A stretch of DNA of 64,000 nucleotides, taken from the NCBI GenBank assembly GCA_036504595.1, contig DASXUX010000069.1, positions 62,001 to 126,000 of the forward strand. The letters run 5' to 3'. The DNA is from DASXUX01 sp036504595. Its GTDB lineage: Bacteria; Planctomycetota; SZUA-567; H5-PLA8. The translations under genes were made by a program, and so were the position numbers. Within the stretch, counting starts at the first letter, position 1; every line of letters begins with the position of its first letter. Below, in pieces: positions 33,318 to 41,963 of the stretch. The notes under the pieces are model-generated. The model made no database searches and had not been told where the DNA came from. It was given only the letters and a program-made list of their open reading frames with translations.

Positions 33318-33416
33318 ACTCTGCGGGGCGGGAGCGGATCGAGCCGGACTGAACGGGAACCAGTAATTTCGTGCGCGTCCCCGCTATTCGACTGACCCAT
33401 GACCAATGACCAATGA

Positions 33417-34415
33417 CTATTCCGTCTCCGCCGGCGGCAGCGGAATCTTGCACGACCCCGGCTTCAGCGTCAGCCGCGGCCGGTAATCCTCATCATGCAC
33501 GCTGGCCGATCCGGATACCACTTGCTGACTCACCCCCGAAGCCGCCGCGATCATCGCCGGCGTCGCCTCGCTCACCTGCGTGGCTGAAACCGCCGCCGGA
33601 TGAATGCTCTCGTTCTCGGGGCTGTTCCCCGGTAGCGCAACCGTTTCAGAGACCGGCGCAACAACGACTGCGGCCTCCACCTTAGGAGTCTCGTTAGCGA
33701 CCACGGGCGCCGCGACGACCGGCTCTAAAGCCTTCGCAAATTCACTGTTGCTTGCGGGTGCCATCACCGGCGCCTCAACCGTCGGCGGCTCAGCCATTGT
33801 CGGCGCAGTCACCACGGCGGCTTCGACGACCACGGGCGCAGTGACCATCGTGGCCTCAATCGCCGCGGTCTGCTCGGTCGGCGCACTCGCAGCCGCCTCG
33901 CCCTTCACAGCCTCATCGGCGATAGTCGGCCCAGCAATCACCGCAGGTTCGCTTGTCGCAGGTTCGCTGCCGACGACCGGCGCAGCGATCACTGCCGTCT
34001 CAACCTTCGCTGGTTCCGCCGCAACCACGGCCGCCTTCGCAGTTTCCTCTACTGCCACCGCTGTTCCCGCCGCCGCCGCTCCCTCACGGTCGCGGTTCTG
34101 ATCTTCTCCGCCGTCGCTCCTGCCTACTGCGTCCTGCGTCCTGCCTCCTGGCTGTTCCCCGTCTCCGCGTCCCCGCGTCTCCGCGTCGCCGTTTTTCGTG
34201 CCGTCGCTCCTGCCTACTGCGTCCTGCGTCCTGCCTCCCGGCTGTACCCCGTCTCCGTTCGTCGTGCCGTCGCTCCCGCCTCCTGCCTCCTGCCTCCTGC
34301 CTACTGTCCGTCCCGTCCCCCCATCCCGCTGTTCGTTTCCGTCCAGGACTCCAGAATCCAGACTCCCAGACTCCAGACTCTTCGGCTGCCCCACCAGCGC
34401 CGTTACCGGCGCCAC
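33417..34415 (-). CDS. Ala/Val/Pro-rich low-complexity protein, probable out-of-frame tail of ParA
   Basis: 332 residues if started at GTG 34415, but the frame is open upstream across the parA 3' end (reading GETGERGTARRQEAGGRSEG). The first 110 residues are Gly/Asp/Arg-rich and encoded by repeats (GRTQDAVGRSDG twice). The rest is Ala/Val/Pro/Glu-rich (VVVEAAVVTAPTMAEPPTVE), ending in RPRLTLKPGSCKIPLPPAET. There is no catalytic motif, signal or membrane segment. A gain of one heptamer in the array at 34444-34471 would join it to ParA. Alone it would be a 13-base overlap partner with no ribosome site, which supports the tail interpretation. Confidence 0.55.
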   Translation of the reverse strand: MAPVTALVGQPKSLESGSLDSGVLDGNEQRDGGTGRTVGRRQEAGGGSDGTTNGDGVQPGGRTQDAVGRSDGTKNGDAETRGRGDGEQPGGRTQDAVGRSDGGEDQNRDREGAAAAGTAVAVEETAKAAVVAAEPAKVETAVIAAPVVGSEPATSEPAVIAGPTIADEAVKGEAAASAPTEQTAAIEATMVTAPVVVEAAVVTAPTMAEPPTVEAPVMAPASNSEFAKALEPVVAAPVVANETPKVEAAVVVAPVSETVALPGNSPENESIHPAAVSATQVSEATPAMIAAASGVSQQVVSGSASVHDEDYRPRLTLKPGSCKIPLPPAETE

Positions 34416-34520
34416 ATGCGTCTGCGGCTCAGCCGTGCCCTCGCTCCTGCCTCCTGCCTCCTGCCTCCTGGCTGTTCCCCGTTCCCCCGTCTCCCCGTCT
34501 CCCCGTCTTTCGCGGTTAGC
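34100..34520. repeat. Repeat-built coding segment (CTGCCTC heptamers, CCCCGTCT octamers, duplicated 100-base blocks)
   Basis: Near-identical blocks containing CGTCGCTCCTGCCTACTGCG occur at about 34120 and 34203. CTCCTGC heptamers lie at 34444-34471 and around 34274-34310, and CCCCGTCT octamers at 34484-34510. The motif next to 34076-34101 (26-base CCGCGACCG repeat) is shared with the AraC-like gene at 10.14-10.22 kb. Confidence 0.75.
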
Positions 34521-35392
34521 CGTTGTGGACTCGCAAAGAGATCAGCCGTAAATGTGAGCTTTCCGCCGGCCGACTGCTCCCGCGCCGTAATGCGTTCGGC
34601 GCACTGGCACACAGGACAGCCCGTCTCCATCTCGAGCACTTCCAGGCACAGCGCCAAGTAGGCCTTCGCCGCGTGGCAGGCCGGATCGAAATGAATGACC
34701 GGCACGCCTTCCTTCTGGCTTTCGGCCACCTTAATGTTCTGCTTCACCGTTGTCGTGAAAATCAGGTCGCGCAACCGCTCGTCCTGCCGCATGCTTTCCA
34801 GCGTCACACGCGAAACATTCGTACGCCCGTCAAACATCGTCACCAGCACGCCGCTGACCTTCAGGCTCGGGTTCATCGCCTCGCGAATCATGCCGACGAC
34901 TTCGAAAAGCTTGCCCAGGCCTTCCAGAGCGAACGGGTGAGCTTGCAGCGGCACGAGCACTTCGCTGCATGCCGCCGTCGCGTTCACCGTCAGCAGCGAC
35001 AGGCTCGGCAGGCAGTCGATCAGGATGTAATCGTATTGCTCTCTGGGCCTCTCCAGCCCTTTCGCCAGCCGCGTCTCGCGCCCGATCATCGAAATCATTT
35101 CGATTTCGGCGCCGGAGAGATCGATGTGGCTCGGCAGCAGGTCCAGCCCGTCCCATTTCGTGCGAACGATCAGTTTCGCCGCGTCAGACTTGGGATCTGT
35201 CAACAGTTCATAGACCGAAACGCTCAGGTCCGCCGCCCGCTGCCCCAGCCCCAGCGTCAGATTCGCCTGCGGGTCCAGGTCCACGAGCAACACGCGTTTG
35301 CCGCGCGCCGCCAGAGCCGCGCCCAAGTTCAGCGTCGTGGTGGTCTTTCCCACGCCGCCCTTCTGATTCATGATCGATATGACGCGCGCCAC
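34403..35392 (-). CDS. parA: ParA/Soj chromosome-partitioning ATPase with altered C-terminus
   Basis: From a GTG at 35392 the protein is 329 residues, beginning ARVISIMNQKGGVGKTTTT, as Soj/ParA proteins do. A TTG at 35410 is an alternative. The deviant Walker A KGGVGKTT (residues 11-18), the switch region VDLDPQANLTLGLGQ and LLPSHIDLSGAEIEM are classical; YDYILIDCLPSLSLLTVNA is Walker B. The canonical protein ends near LALCLEVLEM. It then continues with a CPVCQC cysteine cluster and a basic low-complexity end (GETGRRGNGEQPGGRR...) that passes through CTCCTGC heptamers. It segregates the chromosome with ParB bound at parS; a parS-like site is 6 kb away. No parB gene is in the window. Confidence 0.88.
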   Translation of the reverse strand: MARVISIMNQKGGVGKTTTTLNLGAALAARGKRVLLVDLDPQANLTLGLGQRAADLSVSVYELLTDPKSDAAKLIVRTKWDGLDLLPSHIDLSGAEIEMISMIGRETRLAKGLERPREQYDYILIDCLPSLSLLTVNATAACSEVLVPLQAHPFALEGLGKLFEVVGMIREAMNPSLKVSGVLVTMFDGRTNVSRVTLESMRQDERLRDLIFTTTVKQNIKVAESQKEGVPVIHFDPACHAAKAYLALCLEVLEMETGCPVCQCAERITAREQSAGGKLTFTADLFASPQRLTAKDGETGRRGNGEQPGGRRQEAGARARLSRRRMWRR

Positions 35393-35410
35393 GTTCAACT
35401 CACGCCCCAA

Positions 35411-35710
35411 GCCAACCCGCTCTATTCAAGTCCGGCCGTACACGTTAGTCCCCTCCGCCCAAAAAGTGAAAAGCAAAAACGGATTTGGTGAGTGGTACTT
35501 GGTGAGTGGTGAATGGTGGAGTGGTGAGTGGTGGTCTGGTGGCATGTCCGGCATCGCTGCAACCTTTACTGTTTCGTCGCGACCACAAAGAGGAATTCGT
35601 CTCAAAAAACTCTGTGCCCCTCCGCGTCCTCTGTGGCTCTGTGTTGAAGTCCTTTCCTTCTGCCTTATTTTTGCGTTTTGCGTTTTGCGTTTTGAATTTA
35701 TCCTAAAGCC
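35411..35710. repeat. Gap with GGTGAGT and TTTTGCG heptamer arrays
   Basis: No gene is seen in the roughly 320 bases between the divergent parA and trpB. TGAGTGG/TGAATGG-type units lie at 35485-35542. A stretch near 35600-35655 is of the common CTCTGTG(CCC)TCCGCG type. TTTTGCG units lie at 35676-35698, right before the trpB ribosome site. Confidence 0.7.
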
Positions 35711-35731
35711 CTGAAAAAGGAGGATGCCCCA

Positions 35732-36955
35732 ATTAGCGCTTCTCAGAATTCCACCCAACCCGACCCCCGCGGCTACTTCGGCGGCGACAATGGCTTCGGC
35801 GGCCGCTACGTCCCCGAAACCCTCATGCCCGCCTGCCAGCAGCTCGACGAACAGTACACCGCGGCCAAAGCCGACCCGGCTTTCCAGCGCGAACTCGACG
35901 ACCTGCTGCGCGATTACGTCGGCCGGCCGAACCCATTGACGCTCGCCGGCCGCCTGACCGCCGACGTCGGCGGCGCAAAAATCTGGCTCAAGCGCGAAGA
36001 CCTCAATCACACCGGCGCGCACAAGATCAACAACACCCTCGGCCAGATCCTGCTCACGCGCCGCATGGGCAAGAAGCGCGTCATCGCCGAAACTGGAGCC
36101 GGCCAGCACGGCGTCGCCACCGCCACCGCCGCCGCGCTCTTCGGCATGGAATGCTGCGTCTACATGGGCGCCGAAGACGTCCGCCGCCAGGCCCTCAACG
36201 TCTTCCGCATGGAACTGCTCGGCTCGAAAGTTGTCTCCGTGCAAAGCGGCCAGCGCACGCTCAAAGATGCCTGCAACGAAGCCATGCGCGACTGGATGTC
36301 GAGCGTCGGAACGACGCATTACGTGATCGGTTCGGTGATGGGCCCGCATCCCTTCCCGATGATGGTGCGCGATTTCCAAGCCATCATCGGCCGCGAAGTG
36401 CGCCAGCAGCTTCAACAGCTTGAAGGAAAACTCCCCGATGCCGTCGTCGCCTGCGTTGGCGGCGGCAGCAACGCCATGGGCATCTTCTATCCCTTCCTCA
36501 ACGACGCGGCCGTCCGCCTCGTTGGAGTTGAAGCCGCCGGTCACGGCGTGAATACTCCGCAGCACGCCGCGACGCTCGCGAAGGGCAAGCCCGGCGTTCT
36601 GCACGGCATGAAAACATACGTGCTTCAAGATGATGACGGCCAGACCGCGCAGGTCCATTCCGTTTCCGCCGGCCTCGATTACCCCGGCGTCGGTCCCGAA
36701 CACGCATGGTTGAAAGACACGGGCCGAGCCGAATACCGCAATTGCACCGACGCCGAAGCTCTCGCCGCCTTCCAGCGCCTGGCCAAACTCGAAGGCATCA
36801 TCCCCGCCCTCGAAAGCGCCCACGCCGTCCATCAGGCCTGCAACGTCGCGAAGGAAATTGGCCCCGGCAAAAACGTCGTCATCTGCCTCTCCGGCCGCGG
36901 CGACAAAGACTGCGAAGAAGTCCGCCGCATCCTCGCATCAGTACCGCGACCGTAA
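35732..36955 (+). CDS. trpB: Tryptophan synthase beta chain, apparent ATT start
   Basis: The conserved N-terminus (RGYFGGDNGFGGRYVPETLM) lies upstream of the first in-frame ATG (35825). The only start that includes it with a ribosome site is ATT at 35732, 8 bases after AGGAGG (35718-35723), giving 407 residues beginning (M)SASQNSTQPDPRGYFGG. The ATG at 35724 is in another frame. The PLP lysine is in HTGAHKINN (about residue 98), the phosphate-binding loop is VGGGSNAMGIF, and the C-terminal CLSGRGDKD is intact. The enzyme makes tryptophan from indole and serine with TrpA; no trpA is nearby. The TAA stop lies inside a copy of the CCGCGACCGTAAGGG repeat, so the last residues (VPRP) are repeat-encoded. 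Confidence 0.9.
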   Translation: MSASQNSTQPDPRGYFGGDNGFGGRYVPETLMPACQQLDEQYTAAKADPAFQRELDDLLRDYVGRPNPLTLAGRLTADVGGAKIWLKREDLNHTGAHKINNTLGQILLTRRMGKKRVIAETGAGQHGVATATAAALFGMECCVYMGAEDVRRQALNVFRMELLGSKVVSVQSGQRTLKDACNEAMRDWMSSVGTTHYVIGSVMGPHPFPMMVRDFQAIIGREVRQQLQQLEGKLPDAVVACVGGGSNAMGIFYPFLNDAAVRLVGVEAAGHGVNTPQHAATLAKGKPGVLHGMKTYVLQDDDGQTAQVHSVSAGLDYPGVGPEHAWLKDTGRAEYRNCTDAEALAAFQRLAKLEGIIPALESAHAVHQACNVAKEIGPGKNVVICLSGRGDKDCEEVRRILASVPRP

Positions 36956-36970
36956 GGGAGCGGCGCAGTT

Positions 36971-36994
36971 CCCTCTCCCCCGCGAGGGAGAGGG
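36971..36994. terminator. CCCTCTCCC hairpin between convergent genes
   Basis: CCCTCTCCC (36971-36979), 6-base loop, GGGAGAGGG (36986-36994). It is followed by GCGGGGTGAGGGGGCG, as in the other copies of this family. It lies between trpB and the minus-strand hydrolase-like gene, so it may end both transcripts. Confidence 0.5.
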
Positions 36995-37042
36995 CCGACA
37001 CGAGCGCAGCGAGTGCGGGGTGAGGGGGCGTCTCTACACCCG

Positions 37043-38701
37043 CTACTCCAATTTGTACAATCCCACATCATCAAACCAGCACGCATCCTCTTCCTTCGAC
37101 TGTCCCGCGACGCGCAACAAGATGACGATCTGCTCCGCCCCCGCCGGCACCGTCACCACGCCAGACGCGTGCTCCCATTCCACTCCTTCAACGCGCAGGA
37201 ACGACACCGCCTGATCCAAATGCTCCAGCGTCCAGCGGCCATCTTTCGTTTGCCACCGCACCAGAATCGAACACGCCGACCCGCCTTTGCGCAGACAGTC
37301 GGCTTCGATAACGTACGTCTCGCCCGCCTTCGCTTCGTGCTTCTGTAGAAAACACCCATTCGTCACATTCACCGCTTTCGCCGACCCCGCTCCGCCGCGT
37401 CCCGTAGCACGATCCGCAGAAAACGTGCCATGCGATTCCTTCGCCTGCCACGTCGAGAACGCCTTCGGCTTGCTCCCTTCCGCCTCCTCAAAGCTCGCGT
37501 TCTCGATCAGATTCTTCAGCGTGCCCTTCTTCTTCCCGTCCGCGATCTCTTCCCGCGCCGCCCCGACCGGATCGCCCGCAAACCGGATCGCGCGCGTGAT
37601 CCCCGGCATCGCCTCTTCCCACAACCGCCCCTTGCCGGGTGTGTCCTTCACCGCATTCTCGTTCCACTTCGAAGGCGTCGTCTTCCACCAGCGGCATTGC
37701 TCGCCATAAACCCACACGTACTCGTCGCACACTTGCCGAGCGAGCGCCAGATTGCGGCGCAGCCGCTCCAGCCGCGACCCGCCCCCGCCGCCGATGTACC
37801 ACGGGCTCGTCTCCGCATTCAAAAAGCAGTCCAGGTAAAAACCAAATCCCACCTGCACCTGCGCCTGATACTTTGCGCGATTTTCCGGCGAAACCAGCCG
37901 CATCGCCGGCCCCGAGCGCGTGCGCACGCGGTTGTAGGTGTTCAGATACGCGAGCACATCGTCATAGCGGTACGCGCACTCGCACCCATCGACAAGCGTC
38001 ATCTCCGGTCCAATACTGTCCAGCATTCCATCCACAAACGCCGGCAGCAACCCGTAGTGATCGCCCGACAGCTCCGACTGCGGATCGTCCACGTCCCCCG
38101 CCTTCATTGGCTGACTGTTCAAGAAGAACGAAAGTACCGTCGCGTTCGGAAACTGCCCTTTGATTGCCGCCATGAACTGCCCGCCTCGCTTGCGCACCAC
38201 CGCCGCGGATTCCTTGAACGTTCGTCCGCCGCTCGCGTCATAGCGAAAAATGATCTTGCCATACGGTTCGGGATCGAGACAAATCCCCTTGCACCCGCTC
38301 TCGTGAGCCAGCCATGCGACAAGCTGTGTTTTTTCCGTTAGCGTCGTCCAATCCGCGTCGTTGAACCAATCGACGTTCCCTGGCGTCGAATTCACCCGCA
38401 CAAAGTTGTGCGTGAAGCGCTTGAACGCGCACGCCTTCAAATCATCCAGCGCCGCCTGCACCCACTCCTTCTTCCAAGGCTTCGCATTCCAAAACGCTTG
38501 CGAATTCGCTCCTTCCACTTCGAGTTTGAAGATCACCCCGTCAAAGGGCGCCCGCTCCATCTCCTGCCAATGCTCACGCAACTCGCGCGTGCTGGGAATA
38601 TCCCACCCAATCTCAATCAGCTTCTTCCGCGGCGCTTCGTCCGAAATAGCCTCTGCACAGAAAAGGGCTAGAACACAGACGCATCGGCAGATAGGTGTCA
38701 T
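37043..38701 (-). CDS. Secreted glycoside-hydrolase-like TIM-barrel protein with carbohydrate-binding-like C-terminus
   Basis: From the ATG at 38701 (GAGGAG 7 bases upstream) the protein is 552 residues with a signal peptide (TPICRCVCVLALFCAEAI). The barrel-like body starts KKLIEIGWDIPSTRELREHW and includes DGVIFKLEVEG, CKGICLDPEPYG (acidic pair DPE at a strand end), DGCECAYRYDD and YVWVYGEQCRWW. Acidic residues at strand ends suggest a retaining glycosidase fold, but no GH family is recognised. From about residue 400 a beta-sandwich resembles CBM4/9-like modules (LIENASFEEAEGSKPKAFST, ACWFDDVGLYKLE). Expected location is periplasm or outside; the substrate is unknown. Confidence 0.78.
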   Translation of the reverse strand: MTPICRCVCVLALFCAEAISDEAPRKKLIEIGWDIPSTRELREHWQEMERAPFDGVIFKLEVEGANSQAFWNAKPWKKEWVQAALDDLKACAFKRFTHNFVRVNSTPGNVDWFNDADWTTLTEKTQLVAWLAHESGCKGICLDPEPYGKIIFRYDASGGRTFKESAAVVRKRGGQFMAAIKGQFPNATVLSFFLNSQPMKAGDVDDPQSELSGDHYGLLPAFVDGMLDSIGPEMTLVDGCECAYRYDDVLAYLNTYNRVRTRSGPAMRLVSPENRAKYQAQVQVGFGFYLDCFLNAETSPWYIGGGGGSRLERLRRNLALARQVCDEYVWVYGEQCRWWKTTPSKWNENAVKDTPGKGRLWEEAMPGITRAIRFAGDPVGAAREEIADGKKKGTLKNLIENASFEEAEGSKPKAFSTWQAKESHGTFSADRATGRGGAGSAKAVNVTNGCFLQKHEAKAGETYVIEADCLRKGGSACSILVRWQTKDGRWTLEHLDQAVSFLRVEGVEWEHASGVVTVPAGAEQIVILLRVAGQSKEEDACWFDDVGLYKLE

Positions 38702-38898
38702 GCTGAATCTCCTCGCGATGTACTCTGATTTGTTCAACGCAGTCTAGCGAGTTTCCCTCATCGCCCTCCACCACAAATTTCACAACTTCCGGTACTTTTC
38801 TAGCTTATGCTTCAGACTCTCCTTGAAGCCAAAACGAAACTCGATAAACCCACCTACTGCACGTGAATGGCGTAAGCAGGGTTCCATAGAGTCTCTCT

Positions 38899-38940
38899 GT
38901 TCTCTGCGACCTCTGCGTTCTCTGCGTCTCTGCGTTGAAG
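38899..38940. repeat. CTCTGCG-type repeat
   Basis: CTCTGTTCTCTGCGACCTCTGCGTTCTCTGCG-like units of the common CTCTGCG family lie just before the Gfo/Idh gene. Its reverse complement occurs in the AraC-like gene (10.81 kb). Confidence 0.65.
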
Positions 38941-38969
38941 TAGTGAACCGCAAAAGGACCGGCTATCTT

Positions 38970-40118
38970 ATGAACCATCTCACCGCAGCCGTCATCGGAG
39001 CCGGCTTCATCGGCCCCGTACACGTCGAAGCCCTCAAACGCATCGGCGTCTCCATTAGTGGCATCCTCGGCGTGGACGAAACCGAATCCAAACGCGCCGC
39101 CGACTCGCTCGGACTCCCGCGCGCATACCGCAGCCTCGATGAAGTGTTCGCTGATAAGAGCGTGCAGTCCGTTCACATCACCACGCCCAACCGCTTTCAC
39201 TACGACATGGCCACGCGTGCGCTCAAGGCCGGCAAGCACGTCCTCTGCGAAAAGCCCCTCGCGATGAACTCCGGTGAGTCCGCGCAGCTCGTCAAACTCG
39301 CGAAAAAAACAAAACTCGCCGCCGGCGTGAACTACAACATCCGCTTCTACCCACTGTGCCTCGACGCCCGCGACCGCGTTCGCGACGGGAAGATCGGCCG
39401 CGTCCTCAGCGTTGTTGGCAGCTACGTCCAGGACTGGTTGCTTCTGCCGACGGATTACAATTGGCGCGTCCTGGCCAAAGAGGGTGGGGAGCTTCGCGCC
39501 GTCGCCGACATCGGCACGCACTGGCTCGATCTCATCCACGCAATTACCGGCCTCGAAGTTGAATCGCTTTGCGCAGACTTGAAGACCGTGCATCCGGTTC
39601 GTCAGCGCCCCAAAGGCGAAGTCCAGACCTTCAAGGGCAAAGAGGAAAAGATCGTCGCGACCGAACCCGTCAAAATCGACACCGAAGACTGCGGCGCGAT
39701 CCTCCTGCGCTTCAAAGGCGGCAGCCGTGGCGTGCTCTGGGTTTCCCAAGTCACCGCCGGCCGCAAGAATTGCCTGCGCTTTGAAATTGGCGGCGACAAG
39801 TCCGCTCTATCTTGGAACAGCGAGGAGCCCAATACCATGTGGATCGGCCATCGCGGCCAACCCAACGAAAGCCTGATCCGCGATCCATCGCTCGTCAGCG
39901 ACACCGCGCGCAAGTTCATCAACTATCCCGGCGGCCACGCCGAAGGTTTCCCCGACACGTTCAAGCAGTGCTTCAAAGCTTTCTATAGTTACATCGCGGC
40001 CGGCGACTTCAGCGCGCCCGCGCCGTTCCCGACCTTCGAAGATGGCCACCGCGAAATCGTTCTCTGTGAGGCGATTCTCCGCAGCCACCGCCAGAACAAA
40101 TGGGTCAACGTTAAGTGA
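38970..40118 (+). CDS. Gfo/Idh/MocA family oxidoreductase (cytoplasmic)
   Basis: A protein of 382 residues from the ATG at 38970 (AAAAGGA upstream). The N-terminal Rossmann fold LTAAVIGAGFIGPVHVEALK binds NAD(P). CEKPLAMNSGES carries the conserved EKP lysine, and the C-terminal domain includes ADIGTHWLDLIHAITG with the catalytic-type DxGxHxxD. There is no signal peptide, unlike the related protein at 47.6 kb. It is the first gene of an apparent operon: the isomerase gene starts 10 bases after its stop, then deoC. A sugar or inositol catabolic route is likely; the substrate is not visible. Confidence 0.9.
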   Translation: MNHLTAAVIGAGFIGPVHVEALKRIGVSISGILGVDETESKRAADSLGLPRAYRSLDEVFADKSVQSVHITTPNRFHYDMATRALKAGKHVLCEKPLAMNSGESAQLVKLAKKTKLAAGVNYNIRFYPLCLDARDRVRDGKIGRVLSVVGSYVQDWLLLPTDYNWRVLAKEGGELRAVADIGTHWLDLIHAITGLEVESLCADLKTVHPVRQRPKGEVQTFKGKEEKIVATEPVKIDTEDCGAILLRFKGGSRGVLWVSQVTAGRKNCLRFEIGGDKSALSWNSEEPNTMWIGHRGQPNESLIRDPSLVSDTARKFINYPGGHAEGFPDTFKQCFKAFYSYIAAGDFSAPAPFPTFEDGHREIVLCEAILRSHRQNKWVNVK

Positions 40119-40128
40119 GGGCTAGCCA

Positions 40129-41040
40129 ATGAAGCTTGGTTTCTTCACCGCCATTCTGCCCGACCTTAGTTTTGAGGAAGTTGTCCAGTTCGCCGAGGCC
40201 AACGGCTTCCGCTGCCTGGAAGTCGCCTGCTGGCCGAAAATGAAGGCCGACCGCCGCTACGCCGGCATTACCCACATTGACGTGGACGAGCTGGGTGACG
40301 CGGACGTGCAGGAAATAAAGGAGTGGACCGAGAATAGCGAAGTCGAAATCTCGGCACTGGGTTATTACCCAAACCCGCTCTGCGCGGATGAAGCCGAAGC
40401 CGCCAAAGCCATCGACCACATCAGAAAGATGATCTCCGCCGCGCAAAAACTCGGCCTCTCCAACGTGAATACTTTCGTCGGCCGCGACCCATCGAAGTCG
40501 ATGGACGACAACTGGAAAGTCTTCGACAAGCGCTGGCCGGCGATCATCGAGCACGCCGAAAAATGCGGCGTAAAAGTAGGCATCGAAAACTGCCCCATGC
40601 TCTTCTCCGGCGACGAATGGCCCGGTGGAAAAAACATGGCTATTTCACCCAAGATCTGGCGCGAAATGTTCCGCCGCATCCCAAGCAAGAACTTCGGTCT
40701 TAACTACGATCCCTCGCACGCCGTCTGGCAGATGATGGACAGCCCTGCGCACATTCGGGAGTTCGCCGACCGCATCTTCCACGTGCACGCGAAAGACGCG
40801 CGAGTGCTGCACGAGAGAATCAACGATGTTGGCATACTCTCATCGCCGCTCGAATTCCACGAGCCCAAGCTCCCCGGCCTAGGCGATGTGCCGTGGGGCC
40901 GCTTCTTCGCAGCCTTGACAGACATTCGCTACCACGGCGGCGTGTGCATCGAAGTGGAGGACCGTGCCTACGAAGGCAGCGTTGCTGATCGCAAGCGCGC
41001 GCTCCTGCAGTCCAAGCGCTTTCTGGAAAGCTACTGCTAG
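40129..41040 (+). CDS. Sugar phosphate isomerase/epimerase family protein
   Basis: A protein of 303 residues in the AP-endonuclease-2/xylose-isomerase fold: MKLGFFTAILPDLSFEEVVQ, then metal ligands in VGIENCPMLFSGDEW (Glu), GLNYDPSHAVWQ (Asp/His), IFHVHAKDARV (His) and GGVCIEVEDRAY (Glu). It is 10 bases behind the Gfo/Idh gene and 37 bases ahead of deoC. Pairing of such an isomerase with a Gfo/Idh dehydrogenase is common in myo-inositol and rare-sugar pathways. The actual sugar is unknown. Confidence 0.9.
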   Translation: MKLGFFTAILPDLSFEEVVQFAEANGFRCLEVACWPKMKADRRYAGITHIDVDELGDADVQEIKEWTENSEVEISALGYYPNPLCADEAEAAKAIDHIRKMISAAQKLGLSNVNTFVGRDPSKSMDDNWKVFDKRWPAIIEHAEKCGVKVGIENCPMLFSGDEWPGGKNMAISPKIWREMFRRIPSKNFGLNYDPSHAVWQMMDSPAHIREFADRIFHVHAKDARVLHERINDVGILSSPLEFHEPKLPGLGDVPWGRFFAALTDIRYHGGVCIEVEDRAYEGSVADRKRALLQSKRFLESYC

Positions 41041-41077
41041 CTTGCTGTCGCTCTGAGACTAAAGAAAGGGAACCCTG

Positions 41078-41839
41078 ATGAGTACCATGCCTACGTTGCG
41101 CGAACTAGCCAAGATGATCGATCATTCTTTGCTGCATCCAACCATGACCGATGCGCAGATCGCCGATGGCTGCCATCTGGCTCGTCAATACGACGTGGCA
41201 ACCGCTTGCGTAAAACCGTATGCAATTCCCATCGCCAAGGACATCCTGGCTGGCAGCGGCGTCGGCGTTTGCCCTGTCATCGGGTTTCCTCATGGGAACA
41301 GCACGACGACAATCAAGGTGAAGGAAGCGCAGGAGGCCGCTCGCGCCGGTGGATCCGAAATTGATATGGTCATCAATATTGGCAAGGCTCTGGGTGGCGA
41401 TTGGACCTATGTCGAAGCCGAAGTCAAAGCAATTAACGACGCCGTCAAGGCCGAGAAGGCAATCCTGAAGGTCATCTTCGAAAACGATTACCTGAAGGAC
41501 GAGCAGATCATACGGCTATGCCAGATTTGCTCTGCTGTCGGCGTTGCGTTTGTCAAGACCTCCACTGGCTATGGCTTCGTCAAGCAACCCAATGGCGATT
41601 ACAACTACAAAGGCGCAACCGAGGCTCATCTGAAACTCATGCGCCAGCACTGCCCGCCCAACATTCAGATCAAAGCGGCCGGCGGCGTTCGTACGCTGGA
41701 TGACTTGCTCCGCGTGAGATCCTTAGGTGTCTCTCGCATTGGCGCCACCGCGACCGCGGCCATGCTCGAGGAAGCAAAGAAACGGCTGGGGCTAGAGGTA
41801 AGTGGTTCCAAGCGCAAGCCGGAGACTCCTGGATATTAG
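41078..41839 (+). CDS. deoC: Deoxyribose-phosphate aldolase
   Basis: A protein of 253 residues. It cleaves 2-deoxyribose-5-phosphate to acetaldehyde and glyceraldehyde-3-phosphate through a Schiff base. The motif set is complete: MIDHSLLHPTMTDAQI, IGFPHGNSTTTIK, LKVIFENDYL, the Schiff-base lysine in VAFVKTSTGYGF and the second lysine in IQIKAAGGVRT. AAAGGGAA precedes the ATG. As the third gene after the Gfo/Idh and isomerase genes it may act on a sugar made by them; several DeoC-like aldolases act in such operons. Confidence 0.93.
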   Translation: MSTMPTLRELAKMIDHSLLHPTMTDAQIADGCHLARQYDVATACVKPYAIPIAKDILAGSGVGVCPVIGFPHGNSTTTIKVKEAQEAARAGGSEIDMVINIGKALGGDWTYVEAEVKAINDAVKAEKAILKVIFENDYLKDEQIIRLCQICSAVGVAFVKTSTGYGFVKQPNGDYNYKGATEAHLKLMRQHCPPNIQIKAAGGVRTLDDLLRVRSLGVSRIGATATAAMLEEAKKRLGLEVSGSKRKPETPGY

Positions 41840-41905
41840 CAAAGACGGGGGCTGCAAATACCCTATTAGGTTTGCCGCCCGAGGTGCCTAGTTAGAGTAT
41901 CGAGC

Positions 41906-41934
41906 TTGCGGTGTACTCGCTGAAATGGTATTCT
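41906..41934 (+). promoter_or_regulatory. Candidate promoter of the double-HTH gene
   Basis: TTGCGG (41906-41911), 17-base spacer, TATTCT (41929-41934), about 30 bases before the ATG at 41964. A run of eight G just before the ATG serves as the ribosome site. Confidence 0.45.
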
Positions 41935-41963
41935 CTGCATAACTTTATAGGGGGGGGATCGCC

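Noticed and set aside
35426..36832. 468-residue minus-strand ORF
   Set aside because: It is opposite trpB, and its start region reads through heptamers.
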